A stretch of DNA of 64,000 nt from Streptomyces exfoliatus (GCF_000725545.1 NZ_JNZP01000001.1:434001-498000), one strand, 5' to 3'; numbered from the stretch's first letter, positions 9,551 to 17,808 are shown. Notes: generated by a model from the sequence alone, not told the origin. A program made the numbers and translations.

Positions 9551-10794
9551 ACCGCCCCCTGGTCGCGGAGGCGGTCGATCTCGGCGGGGGTGAGGCCGAG
9601 TTCGGAGAGGACGGCGGTGGTGTCGGCGCCGTGGGGGCGGCCGGGCCAGCGGATGCCTCCGGGTGTCTCGGAGAGGCGGAAGAGGACGTTCTGCATCTTG
9701 ATCGGGCCGAGTTCGGGGTCCTCGACCTCGGTGACGGTGCCGAGCGCCCGGTACTGCGGGTCGTCGACGACGTCCCGGATGTCGTAGACGGGGGCGATGG
9801 CCGCCTCCGCCTTCTCGAAGGCCGCCATCGCCTCGTCCCGGGTGCGACGGGCGATCCACGAGCCGACCGCCTCGTCCAGGACGTCGGCGTTCGCGGCCCG
9901 TCCGGCGCCGTCGGCGAACCACGGCTCGTCGATCAGCTCCGGACGGCCGACGAGCCGCAGTACCCGCTCGGCGATCGACTGGGCGGAGGTGGAGACGGCG
10001 ACCCAGGAGCCGTCGGCGGTCCGGTAGGTGTTGCGCGGGGCGTTGTTGCGGGAGCGGTTGCCCGTCCGGGGCTGTACATAACCGAGTTGGTCGTACCAGA
10101 GGGGGTGGGGGCCGATGACGGCGAGCATCGGTTCGATGATCGCCATGTCGACGACCTGGCCGCGGCCGGTCGTCGTCCTGGCGGTGAGCGCGGTCATCAC
10201 CGCGTACGCCGTGGCCAGGGCGGCGATGGAGTCGGCCAGGCCGAAGGGGGGCAGGGTGGGCGGGCCGTCGGGTTCGCCGGTGATGGCCGCGAAGCCGCTC
10301 ATCGCCTCGGCGAGGGTGCCGAAGCCCGGCCGGTGGGCGTACGGGCCGAACTGGCCGAAGCCGGTGACGCGGGCGAGGACCAGACGCGGGTTGACGGTGG
10401 AGAGCTCCTCCCAGCCCAGGCCCCAGCGTTCCAGGGTGCCGGGGCGGAAGTTCTCCACGATCACGTCGGCGTCGGCGGCGAGAGCCAGGAGGGTGTCACG
10501 GCCTCCCGGCGAGGACAGGTCGAGGGTGATCGTCCGCTTGTTGCGGCCGAGGACCTTCCACCAGAGACCGATGCCGTCCTTGGCGGGGCCGTGGCCACGG
10601 GACGGATCGGGCTTGCGGGGATGCTCGACCTTGACGACGTCGGCGCCGAAGTCGCCGAGCATCATGGCCGCGAGAGGGCCGGCGAAGAGGGTCGCGAGAT
10701 CCAGGACGTGCAGCCCGCGCAGAGGCGGAGCGGGTGCCTCGGGCGCGGTGGCCGGTGGGTGGACCGTGGCGTGCACGGTGGCGTGGACGGTCAT
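9547..10794 (-). CDS. CaiB/BaiF-type class III CoA transferase
   Basis: Moves CoA between carboxylic acids through aspartyl-CoA and anhydride intermediates; 415 residues, typical length. Seen: GLHVLDLATLFAGPLAAMMLGD, GADVVKVEHP, the family stretch FGQFGPYAHRPGFGTLAEAMSG, and GQVVDMAIIEPM holding the probable catalytic Asp. The first 24 residues are a non-conserved His/Thr/Ala-rich tail (TVHATVHATVHPP) made by short tandem DNA repeats, so an internal start is possible. Start and stop each overlap a neighbour by four bases (ribokinase-like gene upstream, CitE-like gene downstream), implying coupled translation. Confidence 0.93.
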   Translation of the reverse strand: MTVHATVHATVHPPATAPEAPAPPLRGLHVLDLATLFAGPLAAMMLGDFGADVVKVEHPRKPDPSRGHGPAKDGIGLWWKVLGRNKRTITLDLSSPGGRDTLLALAADADVIVENFRPGTLERWGLGWEELSTVNPRLVLARVTGFGQFGPYAHRPGFGTLAEAMSGFAAITGEPDGPPTLPPFGLADSIAALATAYAVMTALTARTTTGRGQVVDMAIIEPMLAVIGPHPLWYDQLGYVQPRTGNRSRNNAPRNTYRTADGSWVAVSTSAQSIAERVLRLVGRPELIDEPWFADGAGRAANADVLDEAVGSWIARRTRDEAMAAFEKAEAAIAPVYDIRDVVDDPQYRALGTVTEVEDPELGPIKMQNVLFRLSETPGGIRWPGRPHGADTTAVLSELGLTPAEIDRLRDQGAV

Positions 10795-11711
10795 ACGGGG
10801 TCGGCCTCCAGGGTGTCGGGGGAGTGGAAGGCGGCCTCGATCTCGACGCGGTACGGCATCGAGGTCGACGCGCCCTCGCGCCGGACGGAGAGCGCGGCGG
10901 CGGCCTGTGCCCAGGCCAGGGCCTCCGGGGCGGGGCGGCCCTCGCCGAGGGCGACCGCGAGCGCGCCCACGAAGGTGTCTCCGGCACCGGTGGTGTCCAC
11001 GGCCCGGACCCGGGGCGCGGGCACCAGGACCGGATCGGCGCCCCGCGCCGCGTACAGGCTGCCGGCCGCACCCAGGGTGACGACCACCTCGGGGACGTCC
11101 CGGAGCAGGGCCATGGCGGCCTCGCGCGGGTCGGTCAGTCCGGTGAGCGCGGCGGCCTCGTGCTCGTTGGGCACCAACAGGTCGACGGCGGCGAGGAGTT
11201 CGGGGGGCAGTGGCTGGGCGGGAGCCGGGGTGAGGACGGTGCGGACGCCCAGCCGGCGGGCGGTCGCGGCGCCCTCCACGACGACGGAGAGGGGGAGTTC
11301 GAGCTGCAGGAGGAGGACGTCCGCGGTGCCGATGAGTGCCTCGTCGCCGTGGGAGAGGGAGGTGACGGTGCCGTTGGCACCGGGGACGACGACGATCGCG
11401 TTGCCGCCCTCGTCGTCGACGACGATGTGGGCGGTGCCGGAGGCGCCCTCGGCGGTGCGCAGGAGATCGGTGTCCACCGAGCAGTGCTCCAGGCTGTCGC
11501 GCAGCCGTGCTCCGAAGTCGTCCGCGCCGACGGCTCCGATCATCGCCACCTCGGCGCCCGCGCGTGCCGCGGCGACGGCCTGGTTGGCGCCCTTGCCGCC
11601 CGGGACCGTGAGGAAGGAGCGGCCGGTGACGGTCTCCCCGAGGGCCGGGGCCCTCGGTACGTAGGTGACGAGGTCCATGTTCGTGCTGCCGAGTACGACG
11701 ATGCTGGTCAT
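10791..11711 (-). CDS. Ribokinase-like PfkB-family sugar kinase
   Basis: ATP-dependent kinase, most likely of ribose or a ribosyl compound, 306 residues. Seen: IVVLGSTNMDLVTYVPR, the PfkB signature GGKGANQAVAAARAGA, LLQLELPLSVV, LVPNEHEAAALTG, and VDTTGAGDTFVGALAVAL with the catalytic Asp. The order fits RbsK closely. It overlaps by four bases with the ADP-ribosylglycohydrolase gene upstream and the CoA transferase downstream. This context suggests that it phosphorylates the sugar freed by the DraG-type hydrolases, an inference. No ribose transporter genes are nearby. Confidence 0.9.
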   Translation of the reverse strand: MTSIVVLGSTNMDLVTYVPRAPALGETVTGRSFLTVPGGKGANQAVAAARAGAEVAMIGAVGADDFGARLRDSLEHCSVDTDLLRTAEGASGTAHIVVDDEGGNAIVVVPGANGTVTSLSHGDEALIGTADVLLLQLELPLSVVVEGAATARRLGVRTVLTPAPAQPLPPELLAAVDLLVPNEHEAAALTGLTDPREAAMALLRDVPEVVVTLGAAGSLYAARGADPVLVPAPRVRAVDTTGAGDTFVGALAVALGEGRPAPEALAWAQAAAALSVRREGASTSMPYRVEIEAAFHSPDTLEADPV

Positions 11712-13267
11712 GGGCGTACTGCCTCCCGGTGGGTCAGTTCGGCCAGGGTGTCGAAGCCGACGCCGTCGAAGGACGGGACGGAGGTCGAGAGACGGTTCTT
11801 GAGCGGAGCGGTCCACCGCTCGGGCAGCCGGTCGGGGTGCCCGGCGAGCAGCCCGGCGACCGAACCCGCGGTGGCGCCGTTGGAGTCGGTGTCCCAGCCG
11901 CCGGACACGGCCGCGCAGACGGAGCGGGAGAAGTCGCCGTCGGCGTGGGTGAGGGCGGCGGCGAGCAGCGCGGCGTTGGGGACGGCATGCACCCAGTGGT
12001 ACCCGCCGAGTTCCGCGTGCAGCCGGTCGACGACGGTGTCGAAGTCGGTCGTCTCGCGGGCCAGCCCGATTCCTCGGCGGACGGCCTCCGCGAGGCGGGA
12101 GCGCGGCGGGATCACCCCGAGGCCGGCGGCGAGCGACTGGTGGACGTCGGCGGTGCCGGTCGCCGCGGTGGCGAGGACGGCGGCGACGAACATGGCGCCG
12201 TAGACGCCGTTCGCGGTGTGGGTGAGCACCGCGTCCCGGTACGCCTGCGCCGCGGCGGCGGCCGGGTCGCCGGGGTGGGTCCAGCCGTGGACGTCGGCCC
12301 GGATCTGGGCGCCGATCCACTCGCGGAAGGGGTTGCGGTGGACGGCGGTCAGCGGGGGTTCGACGCCGTCGAGGAGGTTGCGGTAGGCGACGCGCTCGGC
12401 CGTGAAGGTGCGGCCGGCGGGAAGCTCGTCGAGCCAGAGGCGGGCGACGTCGGCGGTGGTGAAGTCGCGGCCGTACCGCTGGAGCAGCAGCAGGTTGAGC
12501 AGGGGGTAGTTGAGGTCGTCGTCCTCGGGCATGCCGTCGATGTTCTCGGCGAGGGAGGTGGTGGCGGAGCGACGGTTCCAGGGGTGGGCGGCCAGTAGGC
12601 CCTGGGGTACGCCGCGGGCGGTGAACCAGGTGGAGAGCGGCCAGTTGCCGGTGGCGCGGGCGAGGGCGCGGATGGCCGAGAGGGGGAGCTTCTCGACGGG
12701 CTTGCCGAGCAGACAGCCGGCGGCGCGGCCGAGCCAGGCGGCGTGCAGACGGTCGCGGAGTCCGTCGGGGGCTTCGCGACCGAGCCCCTGGCGTGTGTGG
12801 AGCCTCGGCGCTTCGTGTGGGGCGGCACCGGCCGGCTCGGGTGCGGGCAGGTCCTGGGGGGCGCGGGGCGGGAGGCCGGGGCCCGGCGGTGGGGGTTGTG
12901 CCCACCCTCCCCCAAGCTCTCGGCTTCGCTCGGGCAGGGGGTGCCCCCATCGCGCTGCGGGACGTTTGCCCACAGCGGTGCCGGTGGGGCGACTGTTCGT
13001 CAGGGTCTGGATGTCGTGGAGGGGGGTCGGTTCGCGGTTCGCCAGGGGGGTCGGGAGGGACGCCAGCGCGGTCAGGAGTTCTTCCGCCAGGGGGCGGAGG
13101 TCCGGGCGGGGGGTCGCGGACGCGCCTGCCGTCTCCGGGGCCGGGGGGCCGCCCGCCGCCGCCCAGCGGGCCGCGAGGGCGGTCGCGGCGCGGCCGTCCT
13201 CCCTCGCCTGGCGCAGTTCGTGGCCCACCAGGTCCTCCGGCTGGACCCAGGTCAGACGGAGGTTCAC
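11708..13267 (-). CDS. ADP-ribosylglycohydrolase (DraG) family protein, paralogue 4, with in-frame repeat insertion
   Basis: Dinuclear-metal N-/O-glycosyl hydrolase fold, 519 residues, much longer than a ~300-residue DraG domain. Residues 1-90 are a conserved actinobacterial N-terminal region (LRLTWVQPEDLVGHELRQA). Residues about 91-165 are low-complexity and Pro-rich and include the translated family A repeat (VGKRPAARWGHP...GGGWAQPP, residues 99-125). The DraG domain runs from about 170, with metal motifs MPEDDDLNYP and GGWDTDSNGATAG both intact. GTG start at 13267 overlaps the next gene's stop by four bases. The substrate is unknown: macromolecular ADP-ribose or a free ribosyl compound are both possible. 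Confidence 0.88.
   Translation of the reverse strand: MNLRLTWVQPEDLVGHELRQAREDGRAATALAARWAAAGGPPAPETAGASATPRPDLRPLAEELLTALASLPTPLANREPTPLHDIQTLTNSRPTGTAVGKRPAARWGHPLPERSRELGGGWAQPPPPGPGLPPRAPQDLPAPEPAGAAPHEAPRLHTRQGLGREAPDGLRDRLHAAWLGRAAGCLLGKPVEKLPLSAIRALARATGNWPLSTWFTARGVPQGLLAAHPWNRRSATTSLAENIDGMPEDDDLNYPLLNLLLLQRYGRDFTTADVARLWLDELPAGRTFTAERVAYRNLLDGVEPPLTAVHRNPFREWIGAQIRADVHGWTHPGDPAAAAAQAYRDAVLTHTANGVYGAMFVAAVLATAATGTADVHQSLAAGLGVIPPRSRLAEAVRRGIGLARETTDFDTVVDRLHAELGGYHWVHAVPNAALLAAALTHADGDFSRSVCAAVSGGWDTDSNGATAGSVAGLLAGHPDRLPERWTAPLKNRLSTSVPSFDGVGFDTLAELTHREAVRP
12896..12974 (-). repeat. Family A repeat inside a coding region, split by a second repeat
   Basis: Left arm TTGTGCCCACCC at 12896-12907 and right arm GCGGGACGTTTGCCCACA at 12957-12974 correspond to the palindrome seen uninterrupted at 15736-15778. 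Between them lies a different element (12908-12952). The whole unit is read in frame on the minus strand as part of the 519-residue protein. Confidence 0.7.
12908..12952. repeat. Family B hairpin repeat nested in family A copy
   Basis: Begins TCCCCCAAGCTCTCGG, has a short internal hairpin (CTCGG-CTTCG-CTCGG region), and ends CAGGGGGTGCCCCCAT. The ends CTCCCCCA and GGTGCCCCCA match the element upstream of gltB at 18280-18312. Confidence 0.6.
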
Positions 13268-14430
13268 CGGTCCGCGCTCGTCAGGGCCGCGAACGCCGAC
13301 GCGTGGGCCCTGCGCCGTTCCGTGTCCTCGGCGAACACCTCGCGGGTCACTTCGGCGAGCGCCCTCGCCGGGGCGTGCAGGTCGAGGCGGCTCGCCTCCG
13401 CCACCTGCTTCGCCCAGTCGGCGGGCACGGCCGCTTCCCCGTACAGCGCCCCCACGATCGCGCCCGCCATCGTGGCGATCGAGTCGCAGTCACGGCCGTA
13501 GTTGACCGCGCCCAGGACCGTACGGCGGTAGTCGCCCTCGCCGACAAGGAGCATGCCGAGGGCGATCGGGAGTTCCTCGATCGCGTGCAGCCGGGAGGGC
13601 CGGCGGGCACCGAGGGAGGGGGAGCGGTAGTCGGGTCCTACCGAGTCGAAGGGGGCCACCGCCCTGCGGAGCGGGGTCAGCGCCGATTCGAAGTCCCTGT
13701 GGCCGGACGCCACTTCGGCGACCGCCTCGATCGCCGACCGCGTGCCGTCCTTCGCGAGGGCGAGGGCCGTCCCCACCACCGTCGACGGCGTGGCGCCCGG
13801 CGCGCACGCCGCGGCCACCGCCGCCGCGAACACCCCCGCCGCCTCGCGGCCGTACGAGGACTGGTGCGCCCCCGCCACGTCGAGGGCCTCGGCGTACGCG
13901 GCCTCCGGGTGGGCGGCGTTGACGAGCCCGACCGGCGCCATGTACATCGCGGCGCCGCAGTTGACGATGTTGCCGCTGCCCGCCTCGCGCGGGTCCACAT
14001 GGCCGTAGTGGAGCCGGGCCACGATCCACTTCTCGGCGAGGAAGATCCGCTGGAGGGGGAGCGCCTCGGCCTCCAGCTCGGGGATCCAGACCGGGGAGCC
14101 CATGAGTTCGGGGACGAGATGGTCCGCGACCGCGTACGCGTCGAGATGGCCGCGGACTCGTCCGTACACCCGGACCAGGGCGTGGGTCATCAAGGTGTCG
14201 TCGGTGACGCGCCCGTCGCCCTTGTGGTACGGGGCGACGGGGCGGGCGGTGCGCCACTCGTCGCCGTTCCAGGGGCCGACGATCCCGGTCACCCGGCCGC
14301 CGTGGCGCTCCACGATCTGCTCGGGCGTGTAGCCCTCGACGGGGCCGCCGAGCGCGTCGCCGACGGCGGCCCCGAGGAGGCTGCCGGTGATCCGGTCATC
14401 CAGGCTGGGCACATCCAGTGTGGGTGTCAT
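13264..14430 (-). CDS. ADP-ribosylglycohydrolase (DraG) family protein, paralogue 3
   Basis: 388-residue hydrolase of the DraG fold with both metal motifs intact: GRVTDDTLMTHAL near residue 70 and NYGRDCDSIATMAGAIVGALYG near the C-terminus; SLLGAAVGDALGGPVEGY is the typical opening helix. GNIVNCGAAMYMAPVG in the middle is also family-typical. It is the most canonical of the four paralogues and so the best candidate for an active enzyme. The ATG at 14430 lies 35 bases inside the end of the upstream paralogue; the stop overlaps the next gene by four bases. Confidence 0.9.
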   Translation of the reverse strand: MTPTLDVPSLDDRITGSLLGAAVGDALGGPVEGYTPEQIVERHGGRVTGIVGPWNGDEWRTARPVAPYHKGDGRVTDDTLMTHALVRVYGRVRGHLDAYAVADHLVPELMGSPVWIPELEAEALPLQRIFLAEKWIVARLHYGHVDPREAGSGNIVNCGAAMYMAPVGLVNAAHPEAAYAEALDVAGAHQSSYGREAAGVFAAAVAAACAPGATPSTVVGTALALAKDGTRSAIEAVAEVASGHRDFESALTPLRRAVAPFDSVGPDYRSPSLGARRPSRLHAIEELPIALGMLLVGEGDYRRTVLGAVNYGRDCDSIATMAGAIVGALYGEAAVPADWAKQVAEASRLDLHAPARALAEVTREVFAEDTERRRAHASAFAALTSADR

Positions 14431-15832
14431 GTCGGAATTGTCCACCCGGGGTGGCCGGTTCCGTGGCTGCGAGGAGCCCGGCGAGTTCGACCAGATCCGT
14501 CCCCGCGAGCCGGGGCAGCGCACAGCCCGCGAGCGTCCGGCACGCGTCACGCCACGTCACCGGCACCGAACGGCCCCCGCCGAGCGCCCCGGTGAGCGCG
14601 CCCGCGAGCGCGGGGGCGGAGTCGGCGACCCGGGACAGGCAGACCGCGGCCGGTACGGCGGCCGTCATCGCGCCACGGGCGGCGGTGGCGAGGGCGAGGG
14701 CGACCGGGACGGTCTCGGCGGCGGCGATGCCGTAGCTGTAGACGTGGTCCACGATCTGGTGCTCCAGGAGCGGGACCAGCTCGAAGGCCGAACCGGCGGT
14801 CTGGGCCAACTTCACCGCGTACCGGGCGTTGCGGCCGATCTCCGTGACGGGCGGGAGTTCGTCGAGCGCCGCCTCGACGCTCTCGTCGACCGTAGCCCCG
14901 CCGAAGGCCGCGGCGACGGCCGCGGCCATCGCACGGGCGCCGTGCACACCGTCGCCGTCCTGGGTGTACCGGGCGTCGAACTCGGCGAGTTCGGCGGCGG
15001 CGCGCGGGTCGCCGGGGTGGACGAGGGCCAGGACCACGGCCCGCACGCACGCGGCGTCGTCGAAGAAGTGCGGGTTGTCGTGGCCGGTCGCGGGCGGGCG
15101 CAGACCGGTGGCGAGATTGCCGAGCCCCGCGCGGACGGAGATCCGGGCGCGGAGCGGGAGCACGGCGGACTCGACCTCGGGGGCGCGCTCGGCCGCGGCG
15201 GCGACCTGTCCGGCGAGGGCGTTCCAGGCGAGGTCGACGGCGGCGCGGAGGCGGCGCTCCTGGGGCAGGCCGGCGAAGACCTGGCCCGAGGCGGTGAGGA
15301 CCGCCTCTGCGGTGAAGACCGCCCACTCGGCGTCGTCGGAGGGGCCGAGGCGGAGGGGTTCGGGCGGCTGGTTGAGGGCGATGGGGACGGGGAGGGTGGT
15401 CGTCGCGTTCTGTTCGGCGAAGGTGTCCAGTTCGCGGGTGAGCCGGCGGGTCCACTCGGGCATTCGGGCGGCGCGGTGGCGGGCGGCGGGCCATCCGGCG
15501 GCGTCGCCTGCGGCGAGCCCGAGGAGGAGGCCTTCGACCGCGTCGCGGGCGGGTCTGCGGGAGGGCTCGGGGGGTGGGGCCTCGTGGATCGCGCCCCACG
15601 AGCCGGTGCCGCGCACCGGTGTGAGCTCCCGGGCGGGTCCCTGCGGGGCGAGGTCCGGTGAGCCGGAACCCGGCACCGGGGGCGCCGTCGGGTCCTGATG
15701 GGCACCCGGCAGAGGGCCGGGATCCGGCATGGGGGCCTGTGCCCACCCGTCCCGCCCCGCGGGACGCTTGCCCACAGGGGTGGCGCTGGTGACGGCGGCC
15801 GTGGTGGTCGGTGTGTTCGGTTCCGGGGTCAT
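14396..15832 (-). CDS. ADP-ribosylglycohydrolase (DraG) family protein, paralogue 2, degenerate second metal motif
   Basis: 478 residues. Residues 1-80 are Pro/Thr-rich and include the translated family A repeat (PVGKRPAGRDGWAQ, residues 19-32). The domain begins near residue 84 (AVEGLLLGLAAGDAAGWP). The first metal motif is present as GPSDDAEWAVF, but the second, normally G-x-D-x-D, reads LSRVADSAPALAGALTG and has lost at least one Asp ligand and the Gly. Catalysis may therefore be altered or lost. HPGDPRAAAELAEFDARYTQ and DGDGVHGARAMAAAVAAAF are family features. The ATG shares one base with the upstream gene's stop (TGATG). Confidence 0.85.
   Translation of the reverse strand: MTPEPNTPTTTAAVTSATPVGKRPAGRDGWAQAPMPDPGPLPGAHQDPTAPPVPGSGSPDLAPQGPARELTPVRGTGSWGAIHEAPPPEPSRRPARDAVEGLLLGLAAGDAAGWPAARHRAARMPEWTRRLTRELDTFAEQNATTTLPVPIALNQPPEPLRLGPSDDAEWAVFTAEAVLTASGQVFAGLPQERRLRAAVDLAWNALAGQVAAAAERAPEVESAVLPLRARISVRAGLGNLATGLRPPATGHDNPHFFDDAACVRAVVLALVHPGDPRAAAELAEFDARYTQDGDGVHGARAMAAAVAAAFGGATVDESVEAALDELPPVTEIGRNARYAVKLAQTAGSAFELVPLLEHQIVDHVYSYGIAAAETVPVALALATAARGAMTAAVPAAVCLSRVADSAPALAGALTGALGGGRSVPVTWRDACRTLAGCALPRLAGTDLVELAGLLAATEPATPGGQFRHDTHTGCAQPG
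15736..15778 (-). repeat. Family A palindromic repeat inside a coding region
   Basis: Near-perfect palindrome: arms CCTGTGCCCACCCGTCCCGC and GCGGGACGCTTGCCCACAGG around CCC. On the minus strand it encodes residues 19-32 of the 478-residue DraG paralogue in the same reading frame used by the copy in the 519-residue paralogue. Confidence 0.75.
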
Positions 15833-16827
15833 CAGGATTCGCCCTCCGGGGTCAGCAGGTCCGCGACGTCCAGGACGTGGTAGCCGCGCATCGATGGCAG
15901 GCAGCTGCCCGTCACCGGGGTGATGGCCGTCGCCCAGGACTCGGGGATCGCGCGCATGCCGCCCGCCGCGCCGGCCAGCGCGCCCGCCACCGCCGCCGTC
16001 GTGTCGGCGTCGCGGCCCATGTTGACGGCGGTCAGGACGGCCGTACGGAAGTCCCCGCGGGCCGCGGCGAAGGCGCCGAAGGCCAGGCCCACGGCCTCCG
16101 GTGCCAGGTCCGTCCAGGGGTAGCCGCCGATGACGACCGCCGAGCGGACCTGGCGTTCGCGGGTGAGCGGGTCCGGCTGGACCCGTTGGGCGGCGACCAC
16201 CGCGCGCCGCAGCGAGCGGGCCGTCCAGGAGTCCATCGGGACGACCGAGAGGGCCGCCGCGATCACGGAGGTGACCGTCTCGCCCGCCATCGCCGCCGCG
16301 ACGCCCGCCGCGACCGCCTGGCCGCCGTAGATGCCCTCGCCGTCGTGGCTGACGCTGCCGTCGATCGCGACGAGCCGGGCCGCCTCGGCCGGGCGGCCGG
16401 CGGCGAAGACGCCGAAGGGGGCGGCGCGCATCGCGAGACCGTCCGACCACGCGTGGCGGTGCTGGGCGGAGATGGGGGCGGCGAGCCCCCGACGCAGGTT
16501 CTCCAGGGTGCCGCGCTCCGAGAAGCCCGCACCGCGGAACGGTCCTTCGTCGAGGTCGGCGATCCAGTGGTGCCAGGCCCGCTCGACGTGCCGGACGGTG
16601 AGGGCCGAGCCGTGCCGGGCGAGGAGCAGCGCGGAGAAGATCGCGTACTCGGTGTCGTCGGTGCCCGCGGGGCTCTCGGTCACGAAGCCCTCGATCCGGC
16701 CCCAGCGGCGGCGGATCTCGGAGGGCCGCATGTTCTCGGCGGGCGCGCCGAGCGCGTCGCCGACGGCGAGGCCGAGGAGCGCCCCTCTCGCCCGTTCGCG
16801 CGTGTCGCATGCCGTGGTGGTCACCAT
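15832..16827 (-). CDS. ADP-ribosylglycohydrolase (DraG) family protein, paralogue 1 (first gene of operon)
   Basis: 331-residue DraG-fold hydrolase with both metal motifs intact: PAGTDDTEYAIFSALLL and NMGRDADTTAAVAGALAGA, and the opening ARGALLGLAVGDALGAPAE. DGEGIYGGQAVAAGVAAAM is the central conserved helix. The ATG at 16827 was chosen because GAGGAAGGGG stands about 8 bases upstream on the minus strand and the family similarity begins there; a longer start (MRLSRGRGREM) would cover that ribosome site. First gene of the operon; a promoter should lie in 16828-17079, shared with the divergent VIT gene. Confidence 0.92.
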   Translation of the reverse strand: MVTTTACDTRERARGALLGLAVGDALGAPAENMRPSEIRRRWGRIEGFVTESPAGTDDTEYAIFSALLLARHGSALTVRHVERAWHHWIADLDEGPFRGAGFSERGTLENLRRGLAAPISAQHRHAWSDGLAMRAAPFGVFAAGRPAEAARLVAIDGSVSHDGEGIYGGQAVAAGVAAAMAGETVTSVIAAALSVVPMDSWTARSLRRAVVAAQRVQPDPLTRERQVRSAVVIGGYPWTDLAPEAVGLAFGAFAAARGDFRTAVLTAVNMGRDADTTAAVAGALAGAAGGMRAIPESWATAITPVTGSCLPSMRGYHVLDVADLLTPEGES

Positions 16828-16960
16828 CTCGCGGCCCCTTCCTCGGGAGAGGCGCACCCATGGCGCCCCGATGCCTGGATCTGTGCCACGGGGGGCCGCG
16901 AACTCGCCGAAGAAACGTCTCTGTCACCCGCCTGACACCTCGCCAGAAGTGGTGACCGCA

Positions 16961-16976
16961 CCAAGGCGAGCCTTAG
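16961..16976. promoter_or_regulatory. Weak candidate iron-regulator (DtxR/DmdR) box before the VIT gene
   Basis: Palindrome AAGGCGAGCCTT, preceded by CC and followed by AGTAAG. Read on the minus strand its core AGGCTCGCCT differs by one base from the core of the actinobacterial iron-box consensus; the outer flanks match poorly. It lies about 105 bases before a divalent-metal transporter gene, which makes iron regulation plausible but unproven. Confidence 0.3.
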
Positions 16977-17079
16977 TAAGTACGGCCTGCCTTGCTGGCG
17001 CGCCCCTTACATCGCGCGTATTTTCGAGGATGTTGGGGGCAGCGGGTGCGACCCGGCCCGCCGGAACGAGGGGAGAGCC

Positions 17080-17808
17080 ATGTCCATCATCGAAGCTCAG
17101 GCACCACTGCACGAGGCCCACCGCGACAACCACACGCACCGGGACGTCAACGGCGGCTGGCTGCGTCCCGCCGTGTTCGGCGCGATGGACGGCCTCGTCT
17201 CCAACCTCGCCCTGATGACCGGCGTCGCCGGAGGCTCGGTCTCCCCGCAGACCGTCGTCATCACCGGGCTCGCCGGCCTCGCGGCCGGAGCCTTCTCCAT
17301 GGCCGCCGGCGAGTACACCTCCGTCGCCTCCCAGCGCGAGCTCGTCCAGGCGGAACTGGACGTCGAACGTCGGCAGTTGCGCAAGCACCCGACCGACGAG
17401 ATGGAGGAGCTGGCCGCGCTCTACGTCTCCCGCGGTGTCGAGCCCGCGCTCGCCCGCGAGGTCGCGATGCAGCTGTCGAAGGACCCCGAGCAGGCCCTGG
17501 AGATCCACGCGCGCGAGGAGCTGGGCATCGACCCCGACGACCTGCCGTCGCCGATGGTCGCCGCCGTCTCGTCCTTCGGCTCCTTCGCGCTCGGCGCGCT
17601 GCTGCCCGTACTGCCGTACCTGCTCGGGGCGACCTCGCTCTGGCCGGCCGTGCTGCTCGCGCTCCTGGGCCTCTTCGCCTGCGGAGCCCTCGTGGCCCGG
17701 GTGACCGCCCGCGGCTGGCTCTTCAGCGGGCTGCGCCAGCTCGTCCTGGGCGGTGCGGCCGCGGCCGTCACCTACGGCCTCGGCATGCTCCTCGGGGCCG
17801 CGCTGTAG
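17080..17808 (+). CDS. VIT1/CCC1-family metal (iron/manganese) transporter
   Basis: Membrane protein of 242 residues in the family of vacuolar iron transporter VIT1 and nodulin-21. The N-terminal HEAHRDNHTHRDVNG is His-rich and may bind metal. Then GWLRPAVFGAMDGLVSNLALM, MTGVAGGS, GLAGLAAGAFSMAAGEYTS with the conserved Glu/Met metal site, a long amphipathic cytoplasmic helix bundle (residues about 85-150), and three C-terminal membrane segments. The ATG is preceded by GAGGGGAGAGCC. Divergent from the DraG operon. In bacteria these proteins usually export or store Fe/Mn and relieve metal stress; direction is inferred from the family. Confidence 0.92.
   Translation: MSIIEAQAPLHEAHRDNHTHRDVNGGWLRPAVFGAMDGLVSNLALMTGVAGGSVSPQTVVITGLAGLAAGAFSMAAGEYTSVASQRELVQAELDVERRQLRKHPTDEMEELAALYVSRGVEPALAREVAMQLSKDPEQALEIHAREELGIDPDDLPSPMVAAVSSFGSFALGALLPVLPYLLGATSLWPAVLLALLGLFACGALVARVTARGWLFSGLRQLVLGGAAAAVTYGLGMLLGAAL

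Noticed and set aside
8717..16827. Toxin-antitoxin (DarT/DarG-like) or phage-defence ADP-ribosylation system
   Set aside because: No ADP-ribosyltransferase toxin, nuclease or mobile-element gene is present, and the CoA and kinase genes point to metabolism.
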